Positions 52,306 to 63,472 of a stretch of 64,000 nt of DNA are shown piece by piece; position 1 is the stretch's first letter; each line of letters opens with the position of its first letter. The translations under genes and the position numbers were made by a program. The stretch covers positions 434,001-498,000 of the forward strand of contig NZ_FZOF01000001.1 in the NCBI RefSeq assembly GCF_900188405.1, written 5' to 3'. A model generated the notes under the pieces. The model was given only the letters and a program-made list of their open reading frames with translations, was not told the DNA's origin and ran no database searches. Source of the stretch: Actinacidiphila glaucinigra. Its GTDB lineage: Bacteria > Actinomycetota > Actinomycetes > Streptomycetales > Streptomycetaceae.

Positions 52306-52421
52306 GATCCGGGCCGAAGCGGCGGAGCCCGTTGAACCTATCGGGTGATCTCGTACGGTGACGGCCCGGCGGTGACCTGCGCAAGCAGGGCGCCGTCAGG
52401 CCGCCCGGCGGTACACGGTCT

Positions 52422-52451
52422 TTGAACTCCCCGTGTCCGGCTGACTACTGT
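52422..52451 (+). promoter_or_regulatory. Promoter of the second NlpC/P60 gene, probably leaderless
   Basis: TTGAAC (52422-52427), 18 bases, TACTGT (52446-52451), then eight bases to GTG 52460. No Shine-Dalgarno lies between them. Confidence 0.6.
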
Positions 52452-52459
52452 CAGCCGAC

Positions 52460-53515
52460 GTGCCATCCCATCGACGCATTCCGCAGCCCGGCCGGGCCCC
52501 GCGTACCTCCAGGGCCACGGTCCTGACGGCGGCGGCCACCGCCGCCGCCGCGATGGCGGGCGCGGCCACCACCGCGCAGACGGCCGCCGCCGACCCGGCG
52601 GACACCGCGGGCGACGTCGCGGCCCGCATCGACCACCTCTACACCCAGGCGGAGCGGGCCACCGAGCAGTTCAACGCCGCCCGTGAGAACACCCAGCGGC
52701 TCCGGCGCGAGGTGGAGGTGCTCCAGGACCGCGCCGCGCGCGGCCAGGAGCGGGTCAACCGGCTCCGCGACGACCTCGGCACGCTCGCCGGGGCCCAGTA
52801 CCGCGGCGGGGGAGTGGACCCCACCCTCGCCCTGCTGCTCTCGCCCGACCCGGCGACCTATCTCGACCGGGCCGCCACCCTCGACCGGATCAGCAGCCGC
52901 GGCAACGCGCGACTCGGCGAACTCCGCTCCGCCCAGCGCTTCCTGGACCAGGAACGCTCCCGGGCCACCGATCGGCTCGGCGAACTGGAGCGGGCCCGCA
53001 CCAGCCTCACCGTCCGGAAGAAGGCCGTGCAGCGCAAGCTGATGGCGGCCGCGCGCCTGGTCAACTCCCTCTCCCCGCAGGAGCGTGCCCGGCTCGCCAG
53101 CCGCCTGGAGGCGCGCGCCTCCCGGTCCGGCCGCACGGTCGACATCCCGGACCTCGGTCCGCTGTCGCTGCGCGCCGCGACGGCCGTCGCCGCCGCGCGC
53201 TCCGCCGTCGGCTCCCCCTACGTCTGGGGTGCCACCGGCCCCGGCTCCTTCGACTGCTCCGGCCTGATGGTCTGGGCGTACCGCCAGGCCGGCGTGGGCC
53301 TGCCCCGCACCTCGCAGGCCCAGCTGAACGCCGGGCGGCACGTACCGCTCAGCCAGGCGCGCCCCGGCGATCTGGTGCTCTACCGCGGCGACGCCAGCCA
53401 CGTCGCCATGTACGTCGGCGACGGCCAGGTCATCCACGCCCCCTACCCCGGCGCCCGGGTCCGCTACGACCCCGTCGCCATGCTGCCGATCTCCGCGGTG
53501 ACCCGGCCCACGTGA
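52460..53515 (+). CDS. NlpC/P60 (C40) peptidoglycan endopeptidase, second copy
   Basis: 351 residues from GTG 52460. Paralogue of the preceding gene with the same order: basic signal peptide (cleavage near TAQTAAADPA), coiled coil from about 50 to 215 (DDLGTLAGAQYRGGGVDP matches DDLGTLASAQYRSGGIDP upstream), and C40 domain with Cys266 (GSFDCSGLMVWAY) and His314 (SHVAMYVG). The coiled coil is Arg-rich where the first copy is Lys-rich. Tandem duplication is likely. Confidence 0.94.
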   Translation: MPSHRRIPQPGRAPRTSRATVLTAAATAAAAMAGAATTAQTAAADPADTAGDVAARIDHLYTQAERATEQFNAARENTQRLRREVEVLQDRAARGQERVNRLRDDLGTLAGAQYRGGGVDPTLALLLSPDPATYLDRAATLDRISSRGNARLGELRSAQRFLDQERSRATDRLGELERARTSLTVRKKAVQRKLMAAARLVNSLSPQERARLASRLEARASRSGRTVDIPDLGPLSLRAATAVAAARSAVGSPYVWGATGPGSFDCSGLMVWAYRQAGVGLPRTSQAQLNAGRHVPLSQARPGDLVLYRGDASHVAMYVGDGQVIHAPYPGARVRYDPVAMLPISAVTRPT

Positions 53516-53532
53516 CCGTCGCCGCCGGGACC

Positions 53533-53538
53533 GTACGA
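53533..53538 (+). promoter_or_regulatory. Candidate -10 box, leaderless
   Basis: TACGAT ends eight bases before GTG 53547; GTGACC sixteen bases further up could be the -35 box, overlapping the previous gene's end. Confidence 0.4.
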
Positions 53539-53546
53539 TCGGCGGC

Positions 53547-54722
53547 GTGGCCCTCTTCCGCTCGCCGACCCGCGCCGCGGCCGCCGCGCTGTGCGGCGCG
53601 GCGGTGCTCCTCGCGGGCTGCGGACCCTCGGGCGGAGGGGCGGCGGAGCACGCGCGCCCCGGGGACCCGGTCGTACGGCAGCTGCTGGAACGGCGGGCCG
53701 ACGCGGTCCTGGACCGCGACGAGAAGGCGTACCTCGCCGATGTGACGCCCGCCCGGCGCGACGCCGAGCGCCGGGTCTTCCGCAACCTCCGGGAGCTCCC
53801 GCTCGCCTCCTGGTCGTACCGGCTGGTCTCCACGGAGGGCGCCGACCCGGTGAGGGCCCGCGTCGAGCTGCGCTACCGCCTCAAGGGCTACGACAGCGCC
53901 CCGGTCACCACGGACGAGTCCCTGCTGCTGCGCACCGACGGCGGCGGACGCTGGCGGGTGGCCGGCGACGGCGACCCGGGCGGCCTGCTGTGGGAGCAGG
54001 GGGCGCTGCACGTCGTCCGCGGCAGCCACAGCCTCGTCCTCGGCACCGGCGACCGGGAGGAGCTGGCCGGGTACGCCACCGACGCGGACCGGGCCGTCCC
54101 GCAGGTGCGTCGGGCCTGGGGCGCTAAGGGCTGGACCGGGCGGGTGGTGCTGGAGGTGCCCTCCTCCCTGCGGCGCATGGGCGAACTGCTGGACGCCCCC
54201 GCGGAGACGTACGCGGGCGTCGCGGCCGTCACCACCGGGGAGGTCGGCGGCGACGGCACCGCCCCCGCCGGACGCGTCATCGTCAACCCCGAGGCCTTCG
54301 CCGGACTGTCGGCCTTCGGCCGCCAGGTCGTGCTCACCCACGAGACCACCCACGTCGCCACGCGCGCCGCGACGACCTCCCACACCCCCATGTGGCTCTC
54401 CGAGGGCTTCGCCGACTGGGTCGCCTACCGCGACTCCGGCCGTACGGCGGCGAGCCTGGCACCCGAGCTGCGCCGCGAGGTCACGGCCTCCGGCCCGCCC
54501 GGGCACCTTCCCGCGGACGCCGACTTCGCGCCCGGCGCGACCGCGCAGGCCCAGGCGTACGAAGGCGCCTGGCTGGCCTGCCGGCTCATCGCCGACACCT
54601 GGGGCGCCGACCGGCTGGTCGCGCTGTACCGTTCCGGTGCGGATCTGCGCGGCACGCTCGGCATCGACGAGGACGCCCTCACCGAGCGCTGGCGGGCCTA
54701 CGTCGAGGGGGAGTTGCGATGA
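53547..54722 (+). CDS. Zinc metalloprotease-like lipoprotein (HExxH, gluzincin type)
   Basis: 391 residues from GTG 53547. The signal ends in VLLAGC, so it is lipid-anchored outside the membrane. Residues about 35-165 form an NTF2-like region (DAVLDRDEKAYLADV). The C-terminal part has HETTH (His265, Glu266, His269) and Glu286 in MWLSEGFADWV, the M1/M61-like zinc site. No substrate is known. It overlaps the M48 gene by ATGA, suggesting two envelope proteases working together. Confidence 0.88.
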   Translation: MALFRSPTRAAAAALCGAAVLLAGCGPSGGGAAEHARPGDPVVRQLLERRADAVLDRDEKAYLADVTPARRDAERRVFRNLRELPLASWSYRLVSTEGADPVRARVELRYRLKGYDSAPVTTDESLLLRTDGGGRWRVAGDGDPGGLLWEQGALHVVRGSHSLVLGTGDREELAGYATDADRAVPQVRRAWGAKGWTGRVVLEVPSSLRRMGELLDAPAETYAGVAAVTTGEVGGDGTAPAGRVIVNPEAFAGLSAFGRQVVLTHETTHVATRAATTSHTPMWLSEGFADWVAYRDSGRTAASLAPELRREVTASGPPGHLPADADFAPGATAQAQAYEGAWLACRLIADTWGADRLVALYRSGADLRGTLGIDEDALTERWRAYVEGELR

Positions 54723-55804
54723 GCGGCACGGACGGGGACTTCACGCCGGAGGAGACCGCCCGCGGCAGGGCGCTGCGCCGCGCGCAACTGCCCTTCCTGC
54801 TCGGCGGCCGCCTCGCCGGGCTCGCACTGCTGCTGGTGCTCGGGCTGACCCCCGCGGGCGCCGCCCTCACCGGGCTGTTCGGCGACGCCCGGGCCCTGCG
54901 CGTCCTGGCCGGCGGTCTGCTGCTGGTGCTGCTCCAGCAGGCGGTCACGCTGCCGTTCTCCGCCCGGGTCCGCGTCATCCGGCGCCGCTACGGGCTCGTC
55001 ACGCAGGGCTGGGGCGGCTGGGCCGTCGACGTCCTGCGCGGGCTGCTCGTCTCCGTTCCGCTGGTGCTGGCCGCGCTGTACGGCTACTACGGCCTCGGCT
55101 GGGCCTGGGCGGCCCTGGGTGCCGTCTGCGCGGCCGTCGTGCTGTCCTGGCTCGCCCCGGTCGTGCTGGAGCCGCTCTTCAACCGCTTCCGGCCGATGGA
55201 GGACGGGCCGCTGCGCGACGCGCTGCTGGCGCTGGCCGGGCGGGACCGGATCCCCGTAGGGGCGGTGCTGGTCGCCGACGCGTCCCGGCGGACGACGGCG
55301 CTCAACGCGTACGTCTCCGGCTTTGGACGCACCCGGCGGATCGTCGCCTACGACACGCTGCTCGGCACGGCCCCGGCGGCCGAGGTCGAACTCGTCGTCG
55401 CTCACGAACTGGGACACGTCAAGCACCGCGACGTGCTGCGCGGCACCCTGCTCGGCGCCGTCGGCGCGGGAGCGGGGGTGTGCGTGCTCTCCGCGGTCAT
55501 GGCCGCCTCCTCCCACGGCACGGGCGACCCGCGCGGGCTGTTCCTGCTGGCGGCGGTGGCCGCGGCGCTGTCGGCGTGCGCCGGGCCGTTCGGCTGCGCG
55601 CTGAGCCGGCGCGTCGAACGGCGGGCGGACACGCACGCGCTGGAACTCACCGGGGACGCCGAGCGGTTCATCGCCATGCAGCGCCGGCTCACCGTCACCA
55701 ACGTCTCCGACCCCGACCCCCCGCGCCTTCTGCACGTCCTCTTCGGCACGCACCCCACCCCCGTCCAGCGCATCGCCGCCGCCCGCGCCTTCGCCGCGGG
55801 TTAG
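54719..55804 (+). CDS. M48 family (HtpX/Ste24-like) membrane metalloprotease
   Basis: 361 residues from ATG 54719. N-terminal helices (LAGLALLLVLGLTPAG, VLAGGLLLVLLQQAVTL, LLVSVPLVLAALYGYYGL) and the CAAX-protease-like segment LEPLFNRFRPMEDGPLRD are seen. Zinc site: His229, Glu230 and His233 (VVAHELGHVKHRDVL) and Glu300 (RRVERRADTHALEL). Domain order follows Ste24/CAAX prenyl proteases more than short HtpX. Coupled to the lipoprotein gene. Confidence 0.92.
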   Translation: MSGTDGDFTPEETARGRALRRAQLPFLLGGRLAGLALLLVLGLTPAGAALTGLFGDARALRVLAGGLLLVLLQQAVTLPFSARVRVIRRRYGLVTQGWGGWAVDVLRGLLVSVPLVLAALYGYYGLGWAWAALGAVCAAVVLSWLAPVVLEPLFNRFRPMEDGPLRDALLALAGRDRIPVGAVLVADASRRTTALNAYVSGFGRTRRIVAYDTLLGTAPAAEVELVVAHELGHVKHRDVLRGTLLGAVGAGAGVCVLSAVMAASSHGTGDPRGLFLLAAVAAALSACAGPFGCALSRRVERRADTHALELTGDAERFIAMQRRLTVTNVSDPDPPRLLHVLFGTHPTPVQRIAAARAFAAG

Positions 55805-56060
55805 TCCGCGGCGCGCGGTCACCTGGGCCGTACGGGGTGCGCCTGGCTCTCGCGGGCGCCCCGCGGCCTGCCGGCCATCCAGCTCGGGGCGGCCCGGTCC
55901 CGCGGGCCGTACGTAGTCGGGGGTGTCCCCGGGAACGTCGGTTGCGTCCGCCGGGCGCGGCGGGTCGCAGCGCCATGCGCCTCCGGGCGCCCCGGGCCCG
56001 GGCCGTGACGCCCGCGGGCCGTCCGCGCAGCCTGCGCGCGGGCCTCACCCGGATCCGGCC
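55805..56060. other. Gene-free stretch between M48 and PadR genes
   Basis: 256 bases between convergent genes. GGGCCGTACG occurs twice (about 55827 and 55905) in the same direction. No clean long hairpin or coding signal. Confidence 0.4.
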
Positions 56061-56585
56061 TCAGGCCGTGAGGGCGGCCAGGGCCTCCGTGAGCCATTCG
56101 CGCTCCGCGCGACCCGTGGCGCGGGCGATGCGGAGCATGCCCTGGCGGAAGGGGTCGCCCGTGTCCTCGGCGCGCACGGGCTTGCCGCGGTCGTAGAAGA
56201 AGCCGGCCGGGGTCTCCAGGAACTCCAGGCGGCGCCGGAGCACCCCGGCCTGGGCCGCGGTGTCGGGGAGGTGTCTCAGGAAGGCCAGCACGGCGAAGAA
56301 GCGGGTGGCGTCGGTGATCTCGATCGGCTTGGGGTCGCGCAGCCGGGCGAGCAGCCGCGTGCGCCCGGCGTCGGTGAGCGAGAGCACGCGGCGCGGGGCG
56401 GCGCCGACGCCGGGCTCGGTGTGCTGGCTGACCAGCCCGGCCGTGGTGAGGCGGTTGATGGCCGGGTAGAGCGCGCCGTCGCTGACCGGGCGGACGTGGC
56501 CGTTGAGTGCGGCGATGCGCTCCTTGAGCTCGTAGCCGTGCAGGGATTCCTCGTAGAGGAAGCCCAGGATGGTGAGCTCCAGCAC
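56061..56585 (-). CDS. PadR family transcriptional regulator
   Basis: 174 residues from GTG 56585 (GGAAAGG upstream); the frame extends to 56735 but would cover the operator. LELTILGFLYEESLHGYELK, ALNGHVRPVSDGALYPAINR and LTTAGLVSQHTEPG give the PadR winged helix; a helical dimerisation tail follows (LAFLRHLPDTAAQAGVLRRR). PadR proteins often repress themselves and an adjacent efflux or catabolic gene. The palindrome 65 bases upstream is the probable target. Confidence 0.92.
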   Translation of the reverse strand: MLELTILGFLYEESLHGYELKERIAALNGHVRPVSDGALYPAINRLTTAGLVSQHTEPGVGAAPRRVLSLTDAGRTRLLARLRDPKPIEITDATRFFAVLAFLRHLPDTAAQAGVLRRRLEFLETPAGFFYDRGKPVRAEDTGDPFRQGMLRIARATGRAEREWLTEALAALTA

Positions 56586-56649
56586 TGTTCGCCACCTTTC
56601 CCGATCATGCGTTCGGACTTGTCCGTGCAGTGCCATGATGTTACCTCTA

Positions 56650-56680
56650 AACGTGGTATCTCGAAACGAGGTACCACGTT
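56650..56680. promoter_or_regulatory. PadR operator palindrome
   Basis: 31-base dyad: arms AACGTGGTA (56650-56658) and TACCACGTT (56672-56680), inner CTCG/CGAG, 13 of 15 pairs matching. On the reverse strand TAACAT close by may be the -10 box of the padR gene. Confidence 0.75.
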
Positions 56681-56788
56681 CGGGTGAACCACGACGCACC
56701 GCGCCCGAGCGGCCGCGCCGGCGGGCCCGGTCCACCTGGAAGCGCTCGCCGGCGTCGTCGCCAGGGTCATCTACGTGCCGCGGGTGGC

Positions 56789-56864
56789 CCGGGGCCGCGC
56801 GGCTGCGGGCGCAACGGGCGGGCGGTGGCTTACGCGGTGCGCCCGCGCCGGTCGCGGTCGCCGC
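56789..56864 (+). repeat. 76-bp repeat, copy B, in a gene-free region
   Basis: Matches 1583-1658 inside the TPR regulator gene with about four substitutions. Confidence 0.8.
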
Positions 56865-56866
56865 AC

Positions 56867-56895
56867 CGGGGCCCCGCCGGTCGTGCAGGCGCTCT
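56867..56895 (+). repeat. 29-bp exact repeat, copy B
   Basis: Identical to 2088-2116; only two bases separate it from the 76-bp repeat here. Confidence 0.8.
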
Positions 56896-57124
56896 CGTCC
56901 CCGGGGCGGCGGCCGTCGCGGCGGGGCACGGGACCCGGCGGCGGTGGGGGCGGCGCTGTGCGCGCTGCGGACCCCGGCGGTCGCCGTCGGTGGATTCCTG
57001 TGCCGGGAGCCGGGGGCCCTGCTGCTCGGCAGGCACGGGACCCGGCGGCCCTCCGCCTCGCGGCCGGGTGAACGGGCCCTGCCGTTCGCCTACGCGCTCG
57101 CCGTCCCGGCCGCGCCGGCGGCCT
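56896..57124. other. Gene-free region with an 18-bp direct repeat
   Basis: GGCACGGGACCCGGCGGC occurs at 56925-56942 and 57032-57049. Frames are open by composition, but none shows a recognisable domain. With 56681-56895 it makes about 440 bases without a supported gene. Confidence 0.5.
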
Positions 57125-58375
57125 TCACCAGGTCAGCAGCTTCTCGGTGTCCTGGTCGCGCTCCGGCAGGCGCGTCTCGGGCGCCGTGCGCGGCCTCGAC
57201 GGCAGACGGGCCGAGGCCACCCACAGCCGGCGGCAGGCGATGACCGAGGCGGCCACCAGCAGGCCGTTGCGGAGCAGCAGCAGCGTGATGCCGAGGTCGG
57301 TGCTGCCGACGACGTCGGCGAAGCGCACCGGGAACTCGTACAGGGTGAGCACCGTCGCCGCCAGCACCAGCACCGCGGGCAGCGCCATCACGCTGGCCCG
57401 CAGCGTGAGGCAGACCGCCGCCAGGCCGATCAGCCAGATCATGTACTGGGGGCTGATCACCCGGCTGGTCGTGGTGAACAGCAGCACCGCGGTGAACGCG
57501 GCGTCGAAGGGCGTCTGAGGGCCGTACGTCCGCGCCCGCAGCCGCCACAGCAGCAGCCAGGAGAAGGCGGCGATGGTCAGGCCGAGCGCGATGTTGCTCA
57601 CCAGGCCCACATGGGGTCCGAGGAACTCCATGGAGCCGTAGTTGAGCTGCACCTGTCCCTGCCAGCCGTGGTGCCGGGCGATGTGGAAGACCAGGGAGCC
57701 CAGGGACTCCACCTCGGTGCCCCGCTCGCCCTGGAAGCGCAGGAAGGCGAAGGCCCCCGGCATCCACAGCCAGAAGCCCAGGGCGAGGACGCCCGCGCCG
57801 GCCACGGCCGCCGCCCAGATCCGGCGGTCGCGGACCCCGGTGAGCAGCAGCACCGGCCAGACCTTGAGCATCGCGCCGAACGCGATCAGCGCGCCCGCGA
57901 CCCTGGGACGGCGCACCGTCGCCAGCAGCGCGGCCACGGCGACGGCGGTGACCATGACGTCGTAGCGCGCGTATGCGGTCGGCCCCAGGAGCGGCACGCC
58001 CAGCACCCACACGTACGCACCGGCCTGCCGCCGCCCCTCGCCGCGCGAACCGCGCAGCAGCAGCGCGAAGGCGACGAGGTCGGCGGCGCAGGCGAGCCAG
58101 AAGAAGGCGGTCGCGTAGTCGAGGAACGGCAGCATCGCGGGGGAGAGCACCGCGAGCGCGGCGGCGGGCGGGTACTGCCAGGTGACGTCGTGGTGGGGGA
58201 AGGCGCCGGTCTTCAGGACCTCGTACCAGCCGTGGTAGATCACCGAGACGTCGGTGGTCACGTCCAGCGGGGACAGGCTGAGCACCTTGAAGACGTAGAG
58301 CAGCAGCAGGACCCTGGTGGCCACCCAGGCGAGGACCGGCCCGACCGGGAGCCGCTTGCCGCTGTCGCCTGCCAT
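57125..58375 (-). CDS. Polytopic mannosyltransferase-like protein (GT87 family)
   Basis: 416 residues from ATG 58375, chosen for GAGG about five bases upstream; GTG 58381 is alternative. Ten or so helices; ATRVLLLLYVFKVLSLSPLD, VIYHGWYEVLKTGAFPHHDV (acidic and aromatic lumenal loop), WQYPPAAAL, TAYARYDVMVTAVAVAALLA. GT87 enzymes such as mycobacterial PimE use polyprenyl-phosphate mannose outside the membrane. The divergent PimB' gene supports a role in phosphatidylinositol mannosides or related glycolipids. Confidence 0.85.
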   Translation of the reverse strand: MAGDSGKRLPVGPVLAWVATRVLLLLYVFKVLSLSPLDVTTDVSVIYHGWYEVLKTGAFPHHDVTWQYPPAAALAVLSPAMLPFLDYATAFFWLACAADLVAFALLLRGSRGEGRRQAGAYVWVLGVPLLGPTAYARYDVMVTAVAVAALLATVRRPRVAGALIAFGAMLKVWPVLLLTGVRDRRIWAAAVAGAGVLALGFWLWMPGAFAFLRFQGERGTEVESLGSLVFHIARHHGWQGQVQLNYGSMEFLGPHVGLVSNIALGLTIAAFSWLLLWRLRARTYGPQTPFDAAFTAVLLFTTTSRVISPQYMIWLIGLAAVCLTLRASVMALPAVLVLAATVLTLYEFPVRFADVVGSTDLGITLLLLRNGLLVAASVIACRRLWVASARLPSRPRTAPETRLPERDQDTEKLLTW

Positions 58376-58494
58376 GTCCACCTCGTCGAATCGGTTCTGC
58401 AGTGATGATGCACGATGCCGGTCTCACCTGTGGACAGGCGTGTGGAGCTTAGACGCGCCGCGGACCGCGGTCGGTTGCCGCGGACCGCACCGGA

Positions 58495-58500
58495 TACCCT
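58495..58500 (+). promoter_or_regulatory. Candidate -10 box for pimB', possibly leaderless
   Basis: TACCCT ends nine bases before ATG 58510; no Shine-Dalgarno is visible. Confidence 0.3.
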
Positions 58501-58509
58501 CGGCGACGT

Positions 58510-61315
<2,806 letters not shown>

Positions 61316-61325
61316 GAACGCCGGC

Positions 61326-61356
61326 GGCCGCCGTCCGCGCGAGGCGTACGGCGGCC
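61326..61356. terminator. Terminator between convergent choD and fadD
   Basis: 9-bp perfect stem GGCCGCCGT/ACGGCGGCC with a 13-base loop that can pair further (CGCGC/GCG). Confidence 0.55.
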
Positions 61357-61391
61357 ACCGTCAACGCGGGTGGGGGCCCGTCAGCGCGGGC

Positions 61392-63188
61392 TCATCCGCC
61401 GTAGATCGCGGCGATCTCGTCCGCGAAGTCCCGCAGCACCACATTGCGCTTCAGCTTCAGCGAGGGCGTCACGTGACCGGACTCCTCCGTGAACTGGGTC
61501 GCCAGGACGCGGAACTTCTTCACCGCCTCGGCCTTGGACACCGCGGCGTTGCCGTCGTCGACCGCCGACTGCACCTCGGCCAGCAACTCGGGGTCCTCGC
61601 GCAGTTCCGCCACGCCGCGGCCGGACTTGCCGTGCTGCTCGGCCCAGCGGGGCAGGAACTCCTCGTCCAGGGTGACCAGCGCGCCGATGAAGGGCTTGCC
61701 GTCGCCGACCACCATGCACTCGGCGACCAGCGCGTGGGCGCGGATCCGGTCCTCGATCACCGCCGGGGCGACGTTCTTGCCGCCCGCGGTGACGATGATC
61801 TCCTTCTTGCGGCCGGTGATGGTGATGTAGCCGTCCTCGTCCAGCGTCCCGATGTCGCCGGTGTGGAACCAGCCGTCGGTGACGGCCTCGGCGGTGGCCG
61901 CCTCGTTGTTCCAGTACCCCGAGAACAGGTGCTCGCCGTGGAGCAGCACCTCGCCGTCGTCGGCGATGCGGACCGTGGAGCCGGGCAGCGGCTGGCCGAC
62001 GGTGCCGATCTTGGTGCGGTCCCAGGGGTTGAAGGCGGTGGCCGCACAGGACTCGGTCAGGCCGTAGCCCTCCAGGACCGTGAAGCCGATGCCGCGGTAG
62101 AAGTGGCCCAGCCGTTCGCCCAGCGGAGCCCCGCCGGAGATCGAGTACTCGGCGCGGCCGCCGAGCACGGCGCGCAGCTTGCTGTAGACCAGCCGGTCGA
62201 AGACCTTGTGCTTGAACTTCAGGCCGAGCGCGGGACCGCTCGCCGAGTCCAGCGCGCGGCTGTACTCGATCGCCACGTCGGTGGCCTTGTCGAAGATCTT
62301 CCCCTTGCCGCCGGCCTGGGCCTTGGCGCGCGCGGAGTTGTAGACCTTCTCGAAGACCCGCGGCACGCCCAGCAGCAGCGTCGGCCGGAAGGCGGCCAGT
62401 TCGTCGGTGAGGTTCTTGGTGTCGCTGACGTGCCCGAGCTTGATCGGCGCCATGACGGCGGCGACCTCGACCAGCCGGCCGAAGACGTGCGCGAGCGGCA
62501 GGAAGAGCAGGATCGAGGAGTCACCGGTGCGGAAGAGCGGCTTGAGGCGCTCCACGACGTTGCCGCACTCGGCGAAGAACGCGCGGTGCGTGAGCGTGCA
62601 GCCCTTGGGGCGGCCGGTGGTGCCCGAGGTGTAGACGATGGTTGCCGGGGAGTCCGCCTTGGCCCAGGCGCTGCGCTCGTCCACCGTCGCCTCGGCGACG
62701 TCCGTGCCGGCCGCGCCGAGAGTCTCGACCGCGCCCGCCTCGATCCGCCACACGTGCTTGAGCTGCGGCAGGCGGTCGCGCACCGACTCGACGGACTTCT
62801 CGTGGGCCTCGGTCTCCACGATGGCGGCGACGGCGCCGGAGTCACCGAGGATCCACTCGATCTGCTCGGCCGAGGAGGTCTCGTAGACCGGCACGGTGAC
62901 CGCGCCCGCGGTCCAGACGGCGAAGTCGAAGAGGGTCCACTCGTAGCGGGTGCGGGAGATCAGGGCCACCCGGTCGCCGGGCTGCACGCCCGAGGCGATC
63001 AGGCCCCTGGCGGCGGCACGGACCTCGGCGAGGAAGGCGGTGGCGGTGACGTCCGCCCAGTCTCCGGCCGCGGTCTTCCGGGCGATGACGGGAACGTCGG
63101 GATGCTGCGCGGCGTTGCGGCGGATGAGATCCGTCAGGTTCCCGTCCGCGGGGACCTCATAGAGAGCCGGAAGGCTGAACTCGCGCAA
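61392..63188 (-). CDS. fadD: Long-chain fatty acid--CoA ligase (FadD)
   Basis: 598 residues from TTG 63188 (MREFSLPALYEVPADG when initiated), a rare start supported by GAGGAG about ten bases upstream and by family N-termini. AMP-binding loop TIVYTSGTTGRPKGCTLTH, then FLPLAHVFGRLVEVAA, VLEGYGLTESCAATAFNPWD, GWFHTGDIGTLDEDGYITIT and the late lysine region ITGRKKEIIVTAGGKNVAP. Forms acyl-AMP then acyl-CoA, for degradation or lipid synthesis. Related to Streptomyces FadD15-type enzymes. Confidence 0.95.
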   Translation of the reverse strand: MREFSLPALYEVPADGNLTDLIRRNAAQHPDVPVIARKTAAGDWADVTATAFLAEVRAAARGLIASGVQPGDRVALISRTRYEWTLFDFAVWTAGAVTVPVYETSSAEQIEWILGDSGAVAAIVETEAHEKSVESVRDRLPQLKHVWRIEAGAVETLGAAGTDVAEATVDERSAWAKADSPATIVYTSGTTGRPKGCTLTHRAFFAECGNVVERLKPLFRTGDSSILLFLPLAHVFGRLVEVAAVMAPIKLGHVSDTKNLTDELAAFRPTLLLGVPRVFEKVYNSARAKAQAGGKGKIFDKATDVAIEYSRALDSASGPALGLKFKHKVFDRLVYSKLRAVLGGRAEYSISGGAPLGERLGHFYRGIGFTVLEGYGLTESCAATAFNPWDRTKIGTVGQPLPGSTVRIADDGEVLLHGEHLFSGYWNNEAATAEAVTDGWFHTGDIGTLDEDGYITITGRKKEIIVTAGGKNVAPAVIEDRIRAHALVAECMVVGDGKPFIGALVTLDEEFLPRWAEQHGKSGRGVAELREDPELLAEVQSAVDDGNAAVSKAEAVKKFRVLATQFTEESGHVTPSLKLKRNVVLRDFADEIAAIYGG

Positions 63189-63459
63189 AACTGCTGCTCC
63201 TCATCGGCGCCGGCGGCGGTGCTGGCTGCGTCCACTGCATGGTTGAGCGTGGAACGGACGGCCTGGACGTTACCCACCGGTAAAGCTTCTGCGGTAGGGG
63301 GTGCCGTGTAGATGTTTTGTGTGTCACATCGTCGTCACACGCCGGATGCCCGCTGCGGCACAGTGCGGATCCACTGGTCGGAAGCCTAGTCGAGCCCCCC
63401 TGTGACCCGCAGGTAACCGCAGCCCCGGTGTGGCCTCCCCGACCCCGTCGGCCGCGTCC

Positions 63460-63465
63460 TAGAGT
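63460..63465 (+). promoter_or_regulatory. Candidate -10 box for a leaderless phosphoesterase mRNA
   Basis: TAGAGT ends seven bases before ATG 63473. Confidence 0.4.
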
Positions 63466-63472
63466 GATCGTC

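Noticed and set aside
56586-56735. N-terminal extension of the PadR regulator
   Set aside because: It would translate the operator palindrome; family proteins begin at the LELTILGF segment after GTG 56585.
56775-57071. Small open frame starting GTG 56775 over the repeat block
   Set aside because: No ribosome site; Arg/Gly-rich product read from the rearranged repeat; no domain.
63305-63345. CRP-like GTGTCAC/GTCACAC site upstream of the phosphoesterase
   Set aside because: Half sites are uneven and the dyad is imperfect; not enough to call an operator.
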